Source of the DNA: Saccharina japonica
Taxonomy: Eukaryota; Sar; Phaeophyceae; Laminariales; Laminariaceae
Reading direction: 5' to 3'
DNA length: 64,000 nt
Assembly: GCA_008828725.1 (NCBI GenBank)
Contig: MEHQ01003486.1
Coordinates: forward strand, 186,001 to 250,000
Shown: positions 46,401-55,800 of the stretch, one piece after another
Layout of the letters: each line of letters starts with the position of its first letter
How positions within the stretch are numbered: position 1 is the first letter of the stretch
Notes under the pieces: model-generated
Told to the model about the DNA's origin: nothing
The model's input: the letters and a program-made list of their open reading frames with translations, nothing else
Databases searched by the model: none
Made by a program: the position numbers and the translations under genes

Positions 46401-47402
46401 AAGAGATGTATACTGATGAATGTGATTGTACCAAAGCTAGAATATGCAGGAGAAGTATGGGAAGGGAACGCGAAGCTCGTAAAACAGCTGGAAACAGTAC
46501 AGATGACAGCAGCTAAAAAAGTACTAGGATGCTCAAGTACGACGAGTAATACAGTATTGAGAGCAGAACTGGGAATGTACCCACTTAAGACAAATAGAGA
46601 CGTGCGTAAGTTGAAATGGCAATATAAAGTAAAGAACATGCCAAATAAGAGGTTGCCAGCCATAGCCGATAAAGCTGTATGGGAGAAAGTAACCAAAGGG
46701 CGAGCTGGAATAAGGTGGGATAGCGTAGTCGAGAAAGTATGGAAGGAAATAGGAAACCAAAAAGAGACGCTGGCCATAGAGAAATTTAGCGGATACAAGA
46801 CAGAAGTGAAAGAAAGGATAGAAAGAAGGGAAAGGCTAGCACTGAGAAAGAAGGTGGAAGGGGAAGAACACTTAGAGATGTACGGGGGGTTGAGAGAAGG
46901 AATAGGAATGAAAAGGTATCTGCACGGCCCAATGGACTTCGCGAAAAAGCTGAAACTGCGATTTCGTGTAGGGGACCTGGACCTGCCAGAAAGAAGAAGG
47001 AGGTATACCAGTAGCCGGGAGGAGGAGGAAGTAGAGGCACAGATGTGCCCATGTGGCAAAGCCATAGAGAGTAGAGTTCACATAGTGGGAGAATGTGAAA
47101 GGTACAAGGAGGAAAGGGATGTGCTAGAGGAGGAGATGAGGAAAATAGACGAGTGTGACATAGAGCAGTTTGGTACACTAAATAGTAGCGAGAAAACGAT
47201 CGCTATCTTAGGAGATAGATGGTGGCCACAGGCGGCGAAGCAGGAAGGGGATAAGATTAGCAAAAGGTTTCTTTGTAATATATGGAAACAACGTAATGAG
47301 CGCCCAAGTGTTGGAGGTGTCTCTATTAGGAGTAGGAACGGTGCTCCGTCTCGAAAGGGATGCGTGGTCAATGGCCAAATGACTAAGGCAAGCAACAAAT
47401 GA
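43401..47402 (+). CDS. LINE ORF: endonuclease-reverse transcriptase
   Basis: The product would nick chromosomal DNA and reverse-transcribe element RNA at the nick. The frame is open from 43254, but the first ATG is at 43401 (Met before TRIEFKRKC). Counting residues from 43323, an RRM-like or ORF1-like segment (VLVVLVFGVPS...FRVTLKPKASM) spans about 15-95 and a Lys/Gln-rich linker about 100-165. The apurinic-type endonuclease spans about 167-416 with SWNVCG, IQESW, GNIYMPP, GDFNSR, VLDFIVV and TTDH. The reverse transcriptase spans about 670-990 with GFRPNRSCVDHVYTL, FFLDVQKAYDTV (Asp817), GVAQGCTLSPNLF and FADDF (Asp917-918), then YLGVEIS. A CX1C-X8-H-X4-C zinc-binding motif lies at about 1242-1258. 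No RNase H domain was seen. Coding-like sequence upstream of the first ATG suggests a lost start, frameshift translation or fusion with ORF1. CR1/Jockey/RTE-like relatives are likely, but the clade is not assigned. Confidence 0.95.
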   Translation: MTRIEFKRKCDEVGLYCFALGQVEREGEHFRVTLKPKASMEWQRLETEQVSAWVRRLGWRVCIANGIANLRRSPRVNEGKGRQETVTGPKGMGEKHSGVEQEDKTRNGNSQKAQRKEHRSSNEGEKTKDKSRANNETKKKLRIGSWNVCGFATEERKRIEIAEQVSERDLDIVGIQESWEKEGGEIGCTIGEYAWIGKKRKGQNKKNRGAGGVGFLVKEYLCDIIEVIKDTKFDESIWIKIPGERGAKDYFLGNIYMPPESKSTVKDIQKKFGEIAVDVQKYKRQGEVVLVGDFNSRIGKASNPNENIGQYGEVTKNKNGEEMLKFLKNNEMKTLNGRANKPEPEWTRQCIQKGESSVLDFIVVENGSSKETEVHVCAADVGTTDHCLIWTDSQQTRVIKNRRGRKLYRWRIDKLEVKEKREEFQEEMTKNAEHFSDLLESIGTTKNNIERDNAGARIIEGWEKLVKTTASKVIGKKLIICNRAVKWWDDEVKEAIGVRRKAHARYASSKTTSGWEEYGIARNKVKKVVEKKKKGVWKDVVTKTNEDFDGGMKQMWVGIKGILGKQAGEADTGIATLRAQNGKMVSSSKGKREVLVEHYRKLGTPTTNETFDKEFEKDINAWAEANVDASEREDSGSEGLQGEFTREEVKKCVAKLKNRKAAGADQIVNEFMKYGGEGMLTMMVKLYNWIWKNEYAPKRWREGVVVNLFKKGDKADPGNYRGITLLSTVGKTFCKILNDRMGTMMEKEEKISEGQAGFRPNRSCVDHVYTLGKIIQGRKDAGLTTYCFFLDVQKAYDTVWRNGLWKKLWEIGIRGKMWRMMKKMTECARSAVMLDGEISKYVDILQGVAQGCTLSPNLFKVYINDMIVAVEAASQGVTVGEDTVSGLMFADDFVCISETPEGLQKQIEKAIEYTRKWRVTANVKKCAVVVCNEDKESPVTCKWKWGEDELPIVDQYTYLGVEISKDCSWDAHINKIIGKGKAHVGKMEAVLTDSHLDTRIKRCILMNVIVPKLEYAGEVWEGNAKLVKQLETVQMTAAKKVLGCSSTTSNTVLRAELGMYPLKTNRDVRKLKWQYKVKNMPNKRLPAIADKAVWEKVTKGRAGIRWDSVVEKVWKEIGNQKETLAIEKFSGYKTEVKERIERRERLALRKKVEGEEHLEMYGGLREGIGMKRYLHGPMDFAKKLKLRFRVGDLDLPERRRRYTSSREEEEVEAQMCPCGKAIESRVHIVGECERYKEERDVLEEEMRKIDECDIEQFGTLNSSEKTIAILGDRWWPQAAKQEGDKISKRFLCNIWKQRNERPSVGGVSIRSRNGAPSRKGCVVNGQMTKASNK

Positions 47403-47415
47403 GTACGCCCCCCCC
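47338..47415 (+). repeat. LINE 3' tail, shared with dispersed repeats
   Basis: GGTGCTCCGTCTCGAAAGGG, then ATGCGTGGTCAATGG and AGGCAAGCAACAAATGAGTA, then a C-run. A close relative lies at 8450-8535. A looser match in the same order (GTGCTCCGTC, AAGGGATGCG, GGTC-ATGG) forms the 3' part of repeat B. The end of the protein frame overlaps this tail. Confidence 0.7.
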
Positions 47416-47429
47416 GCGCCTATGAACGC

Positions 47430-47444
47430 ATATATATATATATA
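47430..47444. repeat. (AT)n microsatellite
   Basis: Seven AT units separate the LINE tail from the following repeat B copy. AT-rich sequence also precedes repeat B at 33880-33894. Confidence 0.85.
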
Positions 47445-47905
47445 GGTTGGGTTGGCCTCACTGGGGGACGACGCTGTGAAACACGCCTCTGCCTGCTTGA
47501 GCTAGACGACCACGGTACCTTTGTTTGTTTGTTTTTCGCGGTCACCACGGCTGGTGGTCTTGTTAGATCATTGTGAGGGATTGAGAACCTCAACTCCCCA
47601 TAATGGGAATATTAGTATCACATAGTGTGTATAGGGTAAGGCACCCACGAGGCAGATGCATAGTAATACCCATTGCTGTCTCTGGAAGTGGTAACACCAT
47701 ATGCAAGCCCGCCTCGCAGGCAGATCTCAGCGGGAACCAGCTCGCCCTTCATGCGACTCGCCCATTAGCTCACAGCGCTTCGCGCTTGTGTCTGCCTGGT
47801 TTGTGAAAACCCAACGTACTGCGTCCTGGCATTGTAAGGATGCGAGGGTTTATGGTCATACGACTACGAGTGTGCACGATATCAGTACCCCCCCACACAC
47901 CCGAT
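47445..47905. repeat. Short dispersed repeat B, long copy 2
   Basis: Begins GGTTGGGTTGGCCTC and has GACGACGCTG, GAGCTAGACGACCA and AAGGCACCC. It continues with GCAAGCCCGCCTCGCAGGCA and CTTCATGCGACTCGCCCA, then the GCATTG-AAGGATGCGAGGGT 3' part, ending CAGTACCCCCCCACAC. It is collinear with 33895-34405, and the first part also occurs at 41868. Confidence 0.75.
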
Positions 47906-48039
47906 TGTATGGGTGTATGTCAGACACATGCTTTTGTTTATTTTTTGACAAAGCAAATGGTTGTTTAAAATACGGATCTTGTGGGTGCGTGTGGAAATTA
48001 TGACACTACAGACTTTGAAATAACAAAATCCCGTGCTTG

Positions 48040-48310
48040 TCTTGGACCGTTGCGATTGGGCCTGGCCGGGATGTCGAAGGGCCTGGCTAGGCCGGGCTCG
48101 AAAGTTAAAAACATTGATGGGCCGGGCCGTGAAAACATGAAACGGGAATGGGCTGGGTCGTGCCGCTACCCATCCTTTGACCTGTGAATGGGCCGGGTCG
48201 GGCCGCGACCCATGATATGTTGGCTCTAAATGGACCTCTCCGCGCTGCCCATATTTGCGGCGCACGTGTTGTAACGGCTCGGCTCGGGCCTCTGCCCATG
48301 ATATGTTTGT
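48040..48310. repeat. GGGCCGGG-rich array, copy 1
   Basis: Degenerate units with GGGCCGGGTCGGGCCGCGAC and CCCATGATATG recur. Similar material lies at 49065-49290 and 56866-57030. Confidence 0.65.
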
Positions 48311-48610
48311 GTACTACTGCTACAACGACAATTTTATCGGGTGTGAGTAGGTCGTTATCCGCTAAAGCCAGATACGTTCGTATGGTGCGTTTCCGGCAAA
48401 GCGCTTCGGGTGTATGATGTAATTTGATGCCTTGTGCAAATGTTGGACACAAGCCTTCGACTGGACCCATTGCGGGTGTACCGACGACCCCGCTTGCTGT
48501 CTTCGCGACGCAGGCAGCATGAGATGCTTGCCCTCATTCGTGCCGTGGACGGAACTGCCGGTGAAACTTCGTGAAGTAGGCAAAACCACGTTGCAGCGGC
48601 GCACACCTTC

Positions 48611-48910
48611 ATGTGTGTCGATGTCGAACCGGAGATGAAGACTGGTACTGCTGTAGTACGGGAAGCACCCGCCAAAACGATCGCTGTACCGGCGATATAT
48701 TTGCTATCTTCGGAGGAACGCTCAATAACAGGCGTTGGAGCAGCAGGTAGTGCAGCTACACCAGGTACTGCCATTGCACGTGCTGGTGGCACTATTGCTG
48801 CTGCTGCTGCTGCTGCTGTGGGCGTTGCAGCAGCACTGGGAGGCGGTGGTCTACAGGCGGAACATGCGTCATGCAACTGGCTCGCTGGTGGAGCAGAATC
48901 GTGTGTGTAG
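48611..48910 (+). CDS. Hypothetical Ala/Gly-rich frame
   Basis: This frame of 99 codons from an ATG starts MCVDVEPEMKTGTAVVREAP. It then has a polyalanine run encoded by a GCT repeat (48800-48818) and GGGG. The opposite strand is also open (254 codons), so coding status is doubtful. Confidence 0.2.
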   Translation: MCVDVEPEMKTGTAVVREAPAKTIAVPAIYLLSSEERSITGVGAAGSAATPGTAIARAGGTIAAAAAAAVGVAAALGGGGLQAEHASCNWLAGGAESCV

Positions 48911-49064
48911 AGTGTAGTGTGTATTGTTTCGTACGCTGAAAGCATACGTCCCACATAATCCAAATAGGAAAGAAAGAACGAGAAACAAACCATAATATGA
49001 AATATACACGTCAGCGTATACGCAAGCACAGGTTTGTACGACAACACATGAGCCAGGCCGTGGA

Positions 49065-49290
49065 CCGGCCCGTCGATTCCACGGGCTTGGCGAGCTAATA
49101 GACAGGTAGGACCATACATAGCTCGTGCTTCACATGCCTTGGTTGCATGTTATGGGCTAGGCCGAGCCGGGCCGAGCACATTGAAATGTGAGGGGCCGGG
49201 CGGGGCTGCGCCAATAATTTGGTGGCAATGTGATTGACTGGGCTGGGCCGCGACCTATGATATGAACAAGGGATGGGCGGGCCTGGCCGA
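49065..49290. repeat. GGGCCGGG-rich array, copy 2
   Basis: GGGCTAGGCCGAGCCGGGCC and GGGCTGGGCCGCGACCTATG, then ATATG, match the copy at 48040. Confidence 0.6.
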
Positions 49291-49299
49291 TCATCGTCG

Positions 49300-51550
49300 G
49301 CCATTTTCGAGCCCTGGGAAAAAAAAGTGAAAGGCGTGCGTTTCGAGCTGTGCCTACAACAACGAAGCGTGTCGGCTTCGAAACCGTTACGCCATGGTGT
49401 TTGAGAGCTCGGAAATCAATTATCAGATAGTGCTTCGTCACGACTATGAAAACCGTTGGATATTTGTTCGTTCTTGAGACGTAATTGTACGATGGTTTGT
49501 GATTTGTCAGCACCTTTTACATTGACAGCGCACGGGAAACCTATAAGTACGAGAAAGGCAGCCGCGGGTCTATTGACTTTGCCATGAAGAACAACCACGC
49601 TGACGTTTGCGCCCCAAACATCAAACCAATGGTGCACAAATAAGTTTTTGTACAAGTACTTCTTTCTTTCATATGGTAGTTAGGATTGTTACCCAAGTTA
49701 ATTCATCAATAAGTCCAAACGAATTATGCCCCTAATTGGCTGACTAAATGCTTTCGTGTTTAGCCAGGCACATCGACGAAAAAAAGGGACAATTACTAAA
49801 GGTGTGTTAGTGCCGTAATATTCCAAGTTGTGCAAGAAACCATGCCGGTTGTATGTTCACCAGAAACGCAAAAGAAGTGCTGACGTACGTCTCAAATCCT
49901 GAAAATGCTCAGTTTCTGTGTTTCCCTTCCTGCTCGAGTAATGTCACGATATAAAGCTCCGAATATCGGCGCACGTTTCATTGATGCGTTTAACTTGTTG
50001 ATGTGGTCATGTGGATATGTTAAATGCTGAGGAGTTCATCGTATTGCCTGCTTACGTGTCTGCAGGTGGAATGTTCCGCACCCTGTTCGAACTAGGTTGT
50101 ACTGAGAGGAGTGCTAACACTACTTAAAGCAACATCGAAGTGAACCTACAGAACCCCGTTTCGAGGACCAGCCGAGTATCTGCTGGCACGGCACCATGAC
50201 AGCCCCGCCAGACATGTGCAAGCCCTCATGGCTCATTGTGATCACCCCTGATGTCCCTGGGCGTGTTACTAGACTGCGCGATGAAAACGATTGCATCGTC
50301 TAACATGTTTGCGATGTGACCCTCCTTATATCAACTTGGGCCAAATAGCCGACTACGTGTTGAAGGGATGTTCCTCGCACGATGTTTATTCCGACCACGA
50401 GCGCGGGCTGGACAGTTTGTCCTGTAGCTTGAACGGCAGAAACCGTTTACTGCTAGATGGTCCAGTACCAACCGTGTGGATGTAGACGATTTCTCACTGC
50501 GAGGGTGTTGCTTTGCTTGCTGACAGGACGGGCGTCATAGGGCACGCAATGTGTAGGATAACGGCACGAGCAATCTCCCGACTCAACGAAGTCTCTGTGC
50601 CTACCAGCCTTGCAGCAGCACCCCTGGATACACGTTTCAAACAACCGCCCAGAGCACAGCGCTCAATACATATGTAGATCTGCACCAATGCCATGTGTTT
50701 CCGGAGGTATTACCCATTTTACCGTCACAGGACCATTCCGGCCAAAGCTGTCTGTGCTTCGATGTGCTATGACTCCGTACACTCACCATGAAACCGGATT
50801 GTGACTGAGCGATACATTTGCCTGGTGTTCTTAGTTTTCAGCAAAGCCTTCCGACTCAAGGTCGTTCAAGCGCACTACTGGTGAATTTTTTGTTGCCGCA
50901 TATAGTGCCTGTTTTCGATCAACGGACGTGTTATCGCTTGTTTTTCTCCTGTGTGGTTGCCAAACTTGCTAATTTCAATGGTCATTTCAACGGGGTTGTT
51001 GTATTGCACTTGGCCCCTACATTATATGTTCTTATGTAATTACACGAACCGTAACCTAAAAGGGCCAGGAAACTACAGAATCGGTAAATATGGATATGGA
51101 TTCAACTCAATAATTGGTGGTGTAATACATGCGGGCGGTCAAACCTTACGTATGGTGTGGCTTGCCGTCACCCAAATATGCCCCAATTTTGTTCTATGTG
51201 GGGCTACTGAAGGTATCATTCATAGCAATTCATGCAAACTACACAGGTATTAGCATGTGTTTTTCCGGGTATCATACAGGGAAGGGGGCAACGTATAGTC
51301 TGTGTCAGCCCCCCGTCCCCCACGTACATACTCGTAAAGCACAATTATTAGTCCTTATGTATTGTGCAGTAAATATCCCCGTGTCGTCTATTTACAGCCC
51401 CATAACGACTAGCATCGGTCCTTCTGTGTCCTGTTCACTGCGGCCGCTAGGCTCCTTTTGGTTCGGCAGGTACAGCGAGCAAACTACATACAACAAGTGC
51501 ACTACTATCAACCGTCTTAATAGGTAAAACGTGAAGCAGTACAAGTACGA
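49300..51550. other. Region without a recognised gene
   Basis: Short frames only. If the PC-esterase-like segment at 51554 is part of a spliced gene, its 5' exons should lie here, but I could not find a convincing GDS-motif exon. Confidence 0.35.
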
Positions 51551-51553
51551 TGA

Positions 51554-52195
51554 TGCACGTGGGCTTTCGATATTCGTTTAAGACATGTCGGACAGGCATA
51601 CATATCGCAGCAGTTTCATGTGGCCGATGGTGTCGCCATTATCTTTGTCGAATCGTCTCCTTCTGCGGTCCCAAATGTGCTGGTCATTTATGCCCCGTCG
51701 TTTTACTGCTGTTGTCACAGATGTGGCGACAGCTACGGCGAATTTTTGTTCAAGAACGGAGCGACCGCGCACTTCACATTTGCGCACCATGAGCTCAACA
51801 AAGGTCTCGAGGCCGCGCTAACTAAACACGGAAACGTGCCGTTGTCTGAGTACGACGCAGTGATCATGAACGAGGGCAACCCTCCGTCGATGAGCTCAGA
51901 TGATGTCGTGGCGAGCGCGCTCGAGGTGCAAAATGCAGGGACGCAGTTACTTTGGCTCAGTACGTACCAGGGTGGAGGCGTCATTAACGCATGGCCTGAG
52001 AGTCAACGGGTAAGCTTTATCGAATCGGGTGCAAAATTCTTAGATGTGCATCGCATGACGCAGGGAATGAAGGCTTGGACGAAGGGGAAGGTAGAAGGCG
52101 GGACCGACCCACACTTCTGCTTGCCTGGTCCACCCAACGAGATGGCGGTGCTGATATTGAAGCTGCTATGGGCGGTGCACAACGCGGAGAAATGA
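51554..52195 (+). CDS. PC-esterase-like protein, C-terminal segment
   Basis: The frame is open from 51554 (after a TGA at 51551) to a TGA at 52193 and has no ATG near its start, so it is a 3' exon or a truncated gene. The C-terminal DPHFCLPGPPNE motif, with YDAVIMNEG and GTQLLWLSTYQGGG upstream, resembles PC-esterase (trichome-birefringence-like) proteins, in which HWCLPG follows the catalytic Asp and NSG-HW lies in the middle. In that family these proteins acylate cell-wall or other glycans. Here the Asp is two residues before the His, not three, so the match is not canonical. A CGDSYG occurs at about residue 57 of the open frame but may not be the GDS nucleophile. Clean codons contrast with the decayed neighbourhood. 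An AG at 51582 could be a splice acceptor. Confidence 0.6.
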   Translation, partial: CTWAFDIRLRHVGQAYISQQFHVADGVAIIFVESSPSAVPNVLVIYAPSFYCCCHRCGDSYGEFLFKNGATAHFTFAHHELNKGLEAALTKHGNVPLSEYDAVIMNEGNPPSMSSDDVVASALEVQNAGTQLLWLSTYQGGGVINAWPESQRVSFIESGAKFLDVHRMTQGMKAWTKGKVEGGTDPHFCLPGPPNEMAVLILKLLWAVHNAEK

Positions 52196-52767
52196 CCTGC
52201 CGTGCACAAATCAGACTAGTAACATTGATAGGCTGGGCGCTAGTTCTGGTGCATCAGCGGCGCCAAGACTCTCGGCAGTAGCGGGACGACTCAGTACGAG
52301 GAAGAGGAATACTACACACCTTCAATAACGCAGCATTTAACGTTTGGCAACAATATTACGTGCCAGTTCAAATAAATGCGGTTCTTACAACGTAATCGAA
52401 CTTTTTGGTGGTATGATTCCATAGTTTTAATCGGTTATGATATTGGCGGGCGGTCACCTAGCGAAAGGTGGTTATCTGATCGAACATTAACGCGAATGAT
52501 ATATTGATGTGTCGCATGGACTACCAGGTATTTTGGACAGCGACCACGATTTCGCTTCCGACGGCGGATCGTTTCTCGCACGCCCTCGGCCGCGGGGAAA
52601 GCAAGAGGCCCGCGTGTACACACGCCTCAGGTTTGTGCCACGGCCGAGGTCCGTGACTCGTGCTCTATACGTTCAAGGTCGCGAGAACTGACGAGAAATT
52701 AGGGGATCTGCTTCCGCCGAGCGAGAACCAGCCAGGACTATTCAAACCCCCATTCTAACTCCCATTA

Positions 52768-54094
52768 GACCAACTATTATGGGAAATATATTTTTGGGCC
52801 CTCAGCGCTGAGTTTTAAGCCAAAAATACGCGATTTACTCGGCGGCACGGCCAAAAACACCGATAGACTCGTCAGGATGCTCCCCGTAGTTTTCGTAGAG
52901 CTTTCTGACGTACTTTTTCGTTTCTCCAGGGTCGTAGCTTGACTGTTCGTCCAAGTTGCCAGTTGTGAGAACATGATGATTTTTAGCCAAACATCCTCAA
53001 AGATCCATTATTTTTGGCCCCAGTTCTGACCAACAAGCCTTATTTCTGGCAACTAATTAGTTGTGATTAGGCCAGATCTTTTGCAGTATTATTTCGATGA
53101 TGATATCAATCTTTACGGAGGTTTCGGGGTATCTGGTCCCAAATATTATCAGATTTGATCAGAATCGCGTCGTATGGGGCCTGTTTGGTGGAAAAAATGG
53201 TCCTCCGAGATATTATCATCGATAAAATCTGACCGAATGGTTTTTGTTGGCGACTTTTTTCAACCACTTGGTGATGTTTTAGAAAGTGATTGAAAACGCT
53301 TTTGCACGAGACGTCGGAGGCATTATATACTTTAGTATCTGGGTTATAGACTGTGGGTTTACGACGGGTCACGGCGCTACGTGCTTGGCTACTCTTGTAC
53401 ACAGCTGGGACACAGCACTCGTGCATCTACCACCAGAGAGAGGGAAAGCATCAGCACCTTGGCCACCATCGCATGTGTTGTGGCCGCACAACAGCAGCTA
53501 GCTGCGCCATGACCGAAACAAATCATCAAAACAATCTCACGGCTTTTTTCTGACTACAACGGCTATACAGCAGCTCATGCTCCGTGAGGGCGAGAGCTCT
53601 TTGTTGGCCCACAGCGACTAGACAGGCCCTTACGCAGCTCCGCAGGAGCCTCCCAGTCCGTTCCCTATCTTCAAAGACCTGGTGGTGAAAGTTGATCGCC
53701 TAACCCGGCGTATATCACTCGTTCGTGTCGTGGAGTTCAAAATCTCATCTCTGTTCTGATTTTCTTGATTCCCCCATGAAATAAAACCAAAATCACGATA
53801 AGATGGCACACCGAAGGACGATGTGGTGGGATTTGTTGCCGGTCAAAAATCCGACTTCCTTCCGTTTTAAACCACAAAAATAATATTGCATAAGATCCGG
53901 CCTTAGTTGCCCCAAAAATCAAAACGAGACCCTAGAAAAACGGAGAACTGCTCCAGAAAGCCCTCGAAAAACTACGGGGTAGATCTTTAGGAGTGTATCG
54001 GTGTTTTTGACTGTCCAACGGAGTAAAACGGGTATATAGGGCCTAGAAATCAGTGCCTGGACCCCAAAAATAATGTTTCCCATAATAGTTGGTC
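52768..54094. mobile_element. TIR DNA element (1,327 bp) flanked by TTA
   Basis: The ends begin GACCAACTATTATGGGAAA (52768) and are inverted at 54094. Weaker inverted similarity continues inward for about 190-200 bp (CAAAAACACCGATA, CCCCGTAGTTTT and GCTTTCTG blocks). TTA flanks both sides (52765-52767, 54095-54097), the 3-bp TWA duplication typical of PIF/Harbinger elements. The interior has a minus-strand frame of about 107 codons (53106-53426) and a shorter one (53737-53922), neither recognised as transposase. Confidence 0.85.
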
Positions 54095-54097
54095 TTA

Positions 54098-54660
54098 GGG
54101 TTTAGTTTCTGTTCCGGCTCTTAAATCTATCTATTATATATAGTTCGTCTGATGCCCAAAAAACAATACTTTAATCAAGTGATCTTTGATGCCCACTTTA
54201 TCATAGCAATTTAGAGTGGAGAAAAAGCAAACAAAAAATATCGTTTTTTTTCTCCCACATATTCAAAGCACGCTTCTCCCTACGCCGGCATGCCCGGCAC
54301 CGCCTTCTTACGCCGCAGGCTGGCATACTGCTGTAGTACAACTCGTACGTGCGCCGTGCTTGTCGTCGTGGCCACCGTGATTCGCGGCTGCTCTACGTAC
54401 GAGTATTGCAGCAGTGCGGTTGCGACTTTTAATCTCTGCTGAGATTGTATCGTCCATTTTCGCTCTGGTCGTACTCGTATCGTATGATACGTACGTACGC
54501 CTTCTGTCACCGTACGCGACGAAAGCACCACTGCTTTAGAAACGGACGGGGTCTCTGAAGCCCCCTAAATAACATCCCCTCCTCCTGCCTCTGCTCGTGT
54601 TCAAAGCCGTCCCGAGTTCGCGAAGCTTTGTCATGTTGCATGGCCTACTTACCAGGTACC
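54098..54660. other. Region without a recognised gene
   Basis: No supported gene. Short CGTAC-rich low-complexity stretches occur near 54395-54505. Confidence 0.4.
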
Positions 54661-54761
54661 AGGGGTGGTCCTGATCAAGAAAACAAGCATACGTATTCCA
54701 CCCCATACCAGGTATCAGGTAGCAGGTACCAGAAAGCACCAACAACCGTCCTCAAGTCAAG

Positions 54762-54856
54762 CACCGCCACCACCACCACCACCACCACCACCACCACCAG
54801 CTGAGCACCAGCAGCAGCAGAAACGTGTCGCTGGTGGTGGTGGTGGTGGTGGTGGT
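54762..54856. repeat. (CAC)n and (GGT)n facing each other
   Basis: A CAC/ACC run (54762-54799) and a GGT run (54832-54856), separated by about 32 bp containing a CAG run, are mutually complementary. Single strands could pair into a 25-bp stem. Poly-Pro/His and Gly/Val frames here are repeat by-products. Confidence 0.9.
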
Positions 54857-55296
54857 TGTTTTCGTTTGTTTTGGTTTTACAACAAATCTCGATCACCCTC
54901 CGAGGAAGAGGGATGGCAAGAAATAGTCAATTTTGTCGAATACGGCGCAATACTTGTAATGTGATACCAGGTATCATACTCGTACGACCGGGCTAGACCG
55001 TGCCGCGAGACACCATCATAGCTCTTCGACGATACATCACGTTCAGAGCGATGCTCACGTGACATGCTCACGCGGCATTCTCATGAGCCTGCATCATGCT
55101 GTCTGTGCACGTACGTACGTACGTGTACGTACATACAATGCGCCTGTTGTATATATATATAAGTACGTACGAAAAATGTCTTAACTTCTCGTACATATAA
55201 ATAGTAGACTGCTGCAGCAGCACGACGACCACACTGCTGCCGTACGTATACCGGGGGGAACGATCAGCGCATTCCCGTATTGCCGGGGACACAAAG

Positions 55297-55800
55297 AGCT
55301 CTAATACTCTAAGTACTCGGAGTACGAAATGTACTCGATACTGGGTAGTACTCGGAGTATACTCGGAGTGTGAAGTACGTTAGAGCATCTTTGAATCATT
55401 TGAAAGTCTCGGCCGTCATTACTCCCAGGTTCTGGGAGCATGTGACTGGCGTTTACGTATAGCATTTCAAAATTCACAGATGCTCCCATTACCTCGGAGA
55501 ATATTAGAGTATTTTCGAGAAAAAGTACTTCAGGTACTTTGTGCACTCGCAGTATTTTCGATGTCCAATACTCTCGATACTCGGAGTACTCCGAGTAATT
55601 TAGATGTTTTTACTCCGAGTACTGCTTGTACTCGAGTATAAGTACTGCTTCTACTCCCAGTACTCGGAGTATTTGGGCCTTCAGTACTCTTCATACTTCA
55701 AGTACTCCGAGTATTTAGGCCACCCGTACTCTAATACTCTCAGTACTCGGAGTACGAAAAATACTCGATACTCCAAGTCCGAGTATACTCGGAGTCTCGC
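55297..55800. repeat. AGTACTCGGAGTA array
   Basis: AGTACTCGGAGTA and variants recur more than 12 times, many as GAGTACTC palindromes. A larger block of about 70 bp (CTCTAATACTCT to ATACTCGGAGT) occurs at both ends, 55297-55374 and 55731-55797. Confidence 0.85.

Larger units (their letters stand above)
43254..47430 (+). mobile_element. Non-LTR retrotransposon (LINE)
   Basis: A single open frame of about 1.36 k codons, with endonuclease then reverse transcriptase, is followed by a short 3' tail. It is the only intact long gene in the window, which implies recent insertion. The coding strand is strikingly A- and G-rich, unlike its surroundings. The 3' limit is uncertain: the tail runs into a C-run (47406-47415) and an (AT)n stretch, after which repeat B begins. 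The 5' limit and target duplication are unresolved. Confidence 0.9.

Noticed and set aside
45785-47065. 426-codon open frame antisense to the LINE
   Set aside because: It mirrors the A- and G-rich sense strand. The composition is Phe/Ser/Leu/Pro-rich and shows no domain. The sense strand has clear catalytic motifs.
48355-49119. 254-codon minus-strand frame with polyalanine
   Set aside because: A GC-rich trinucleotide repeat suppresses stops on both strands, and no domain or clear start context was seen.
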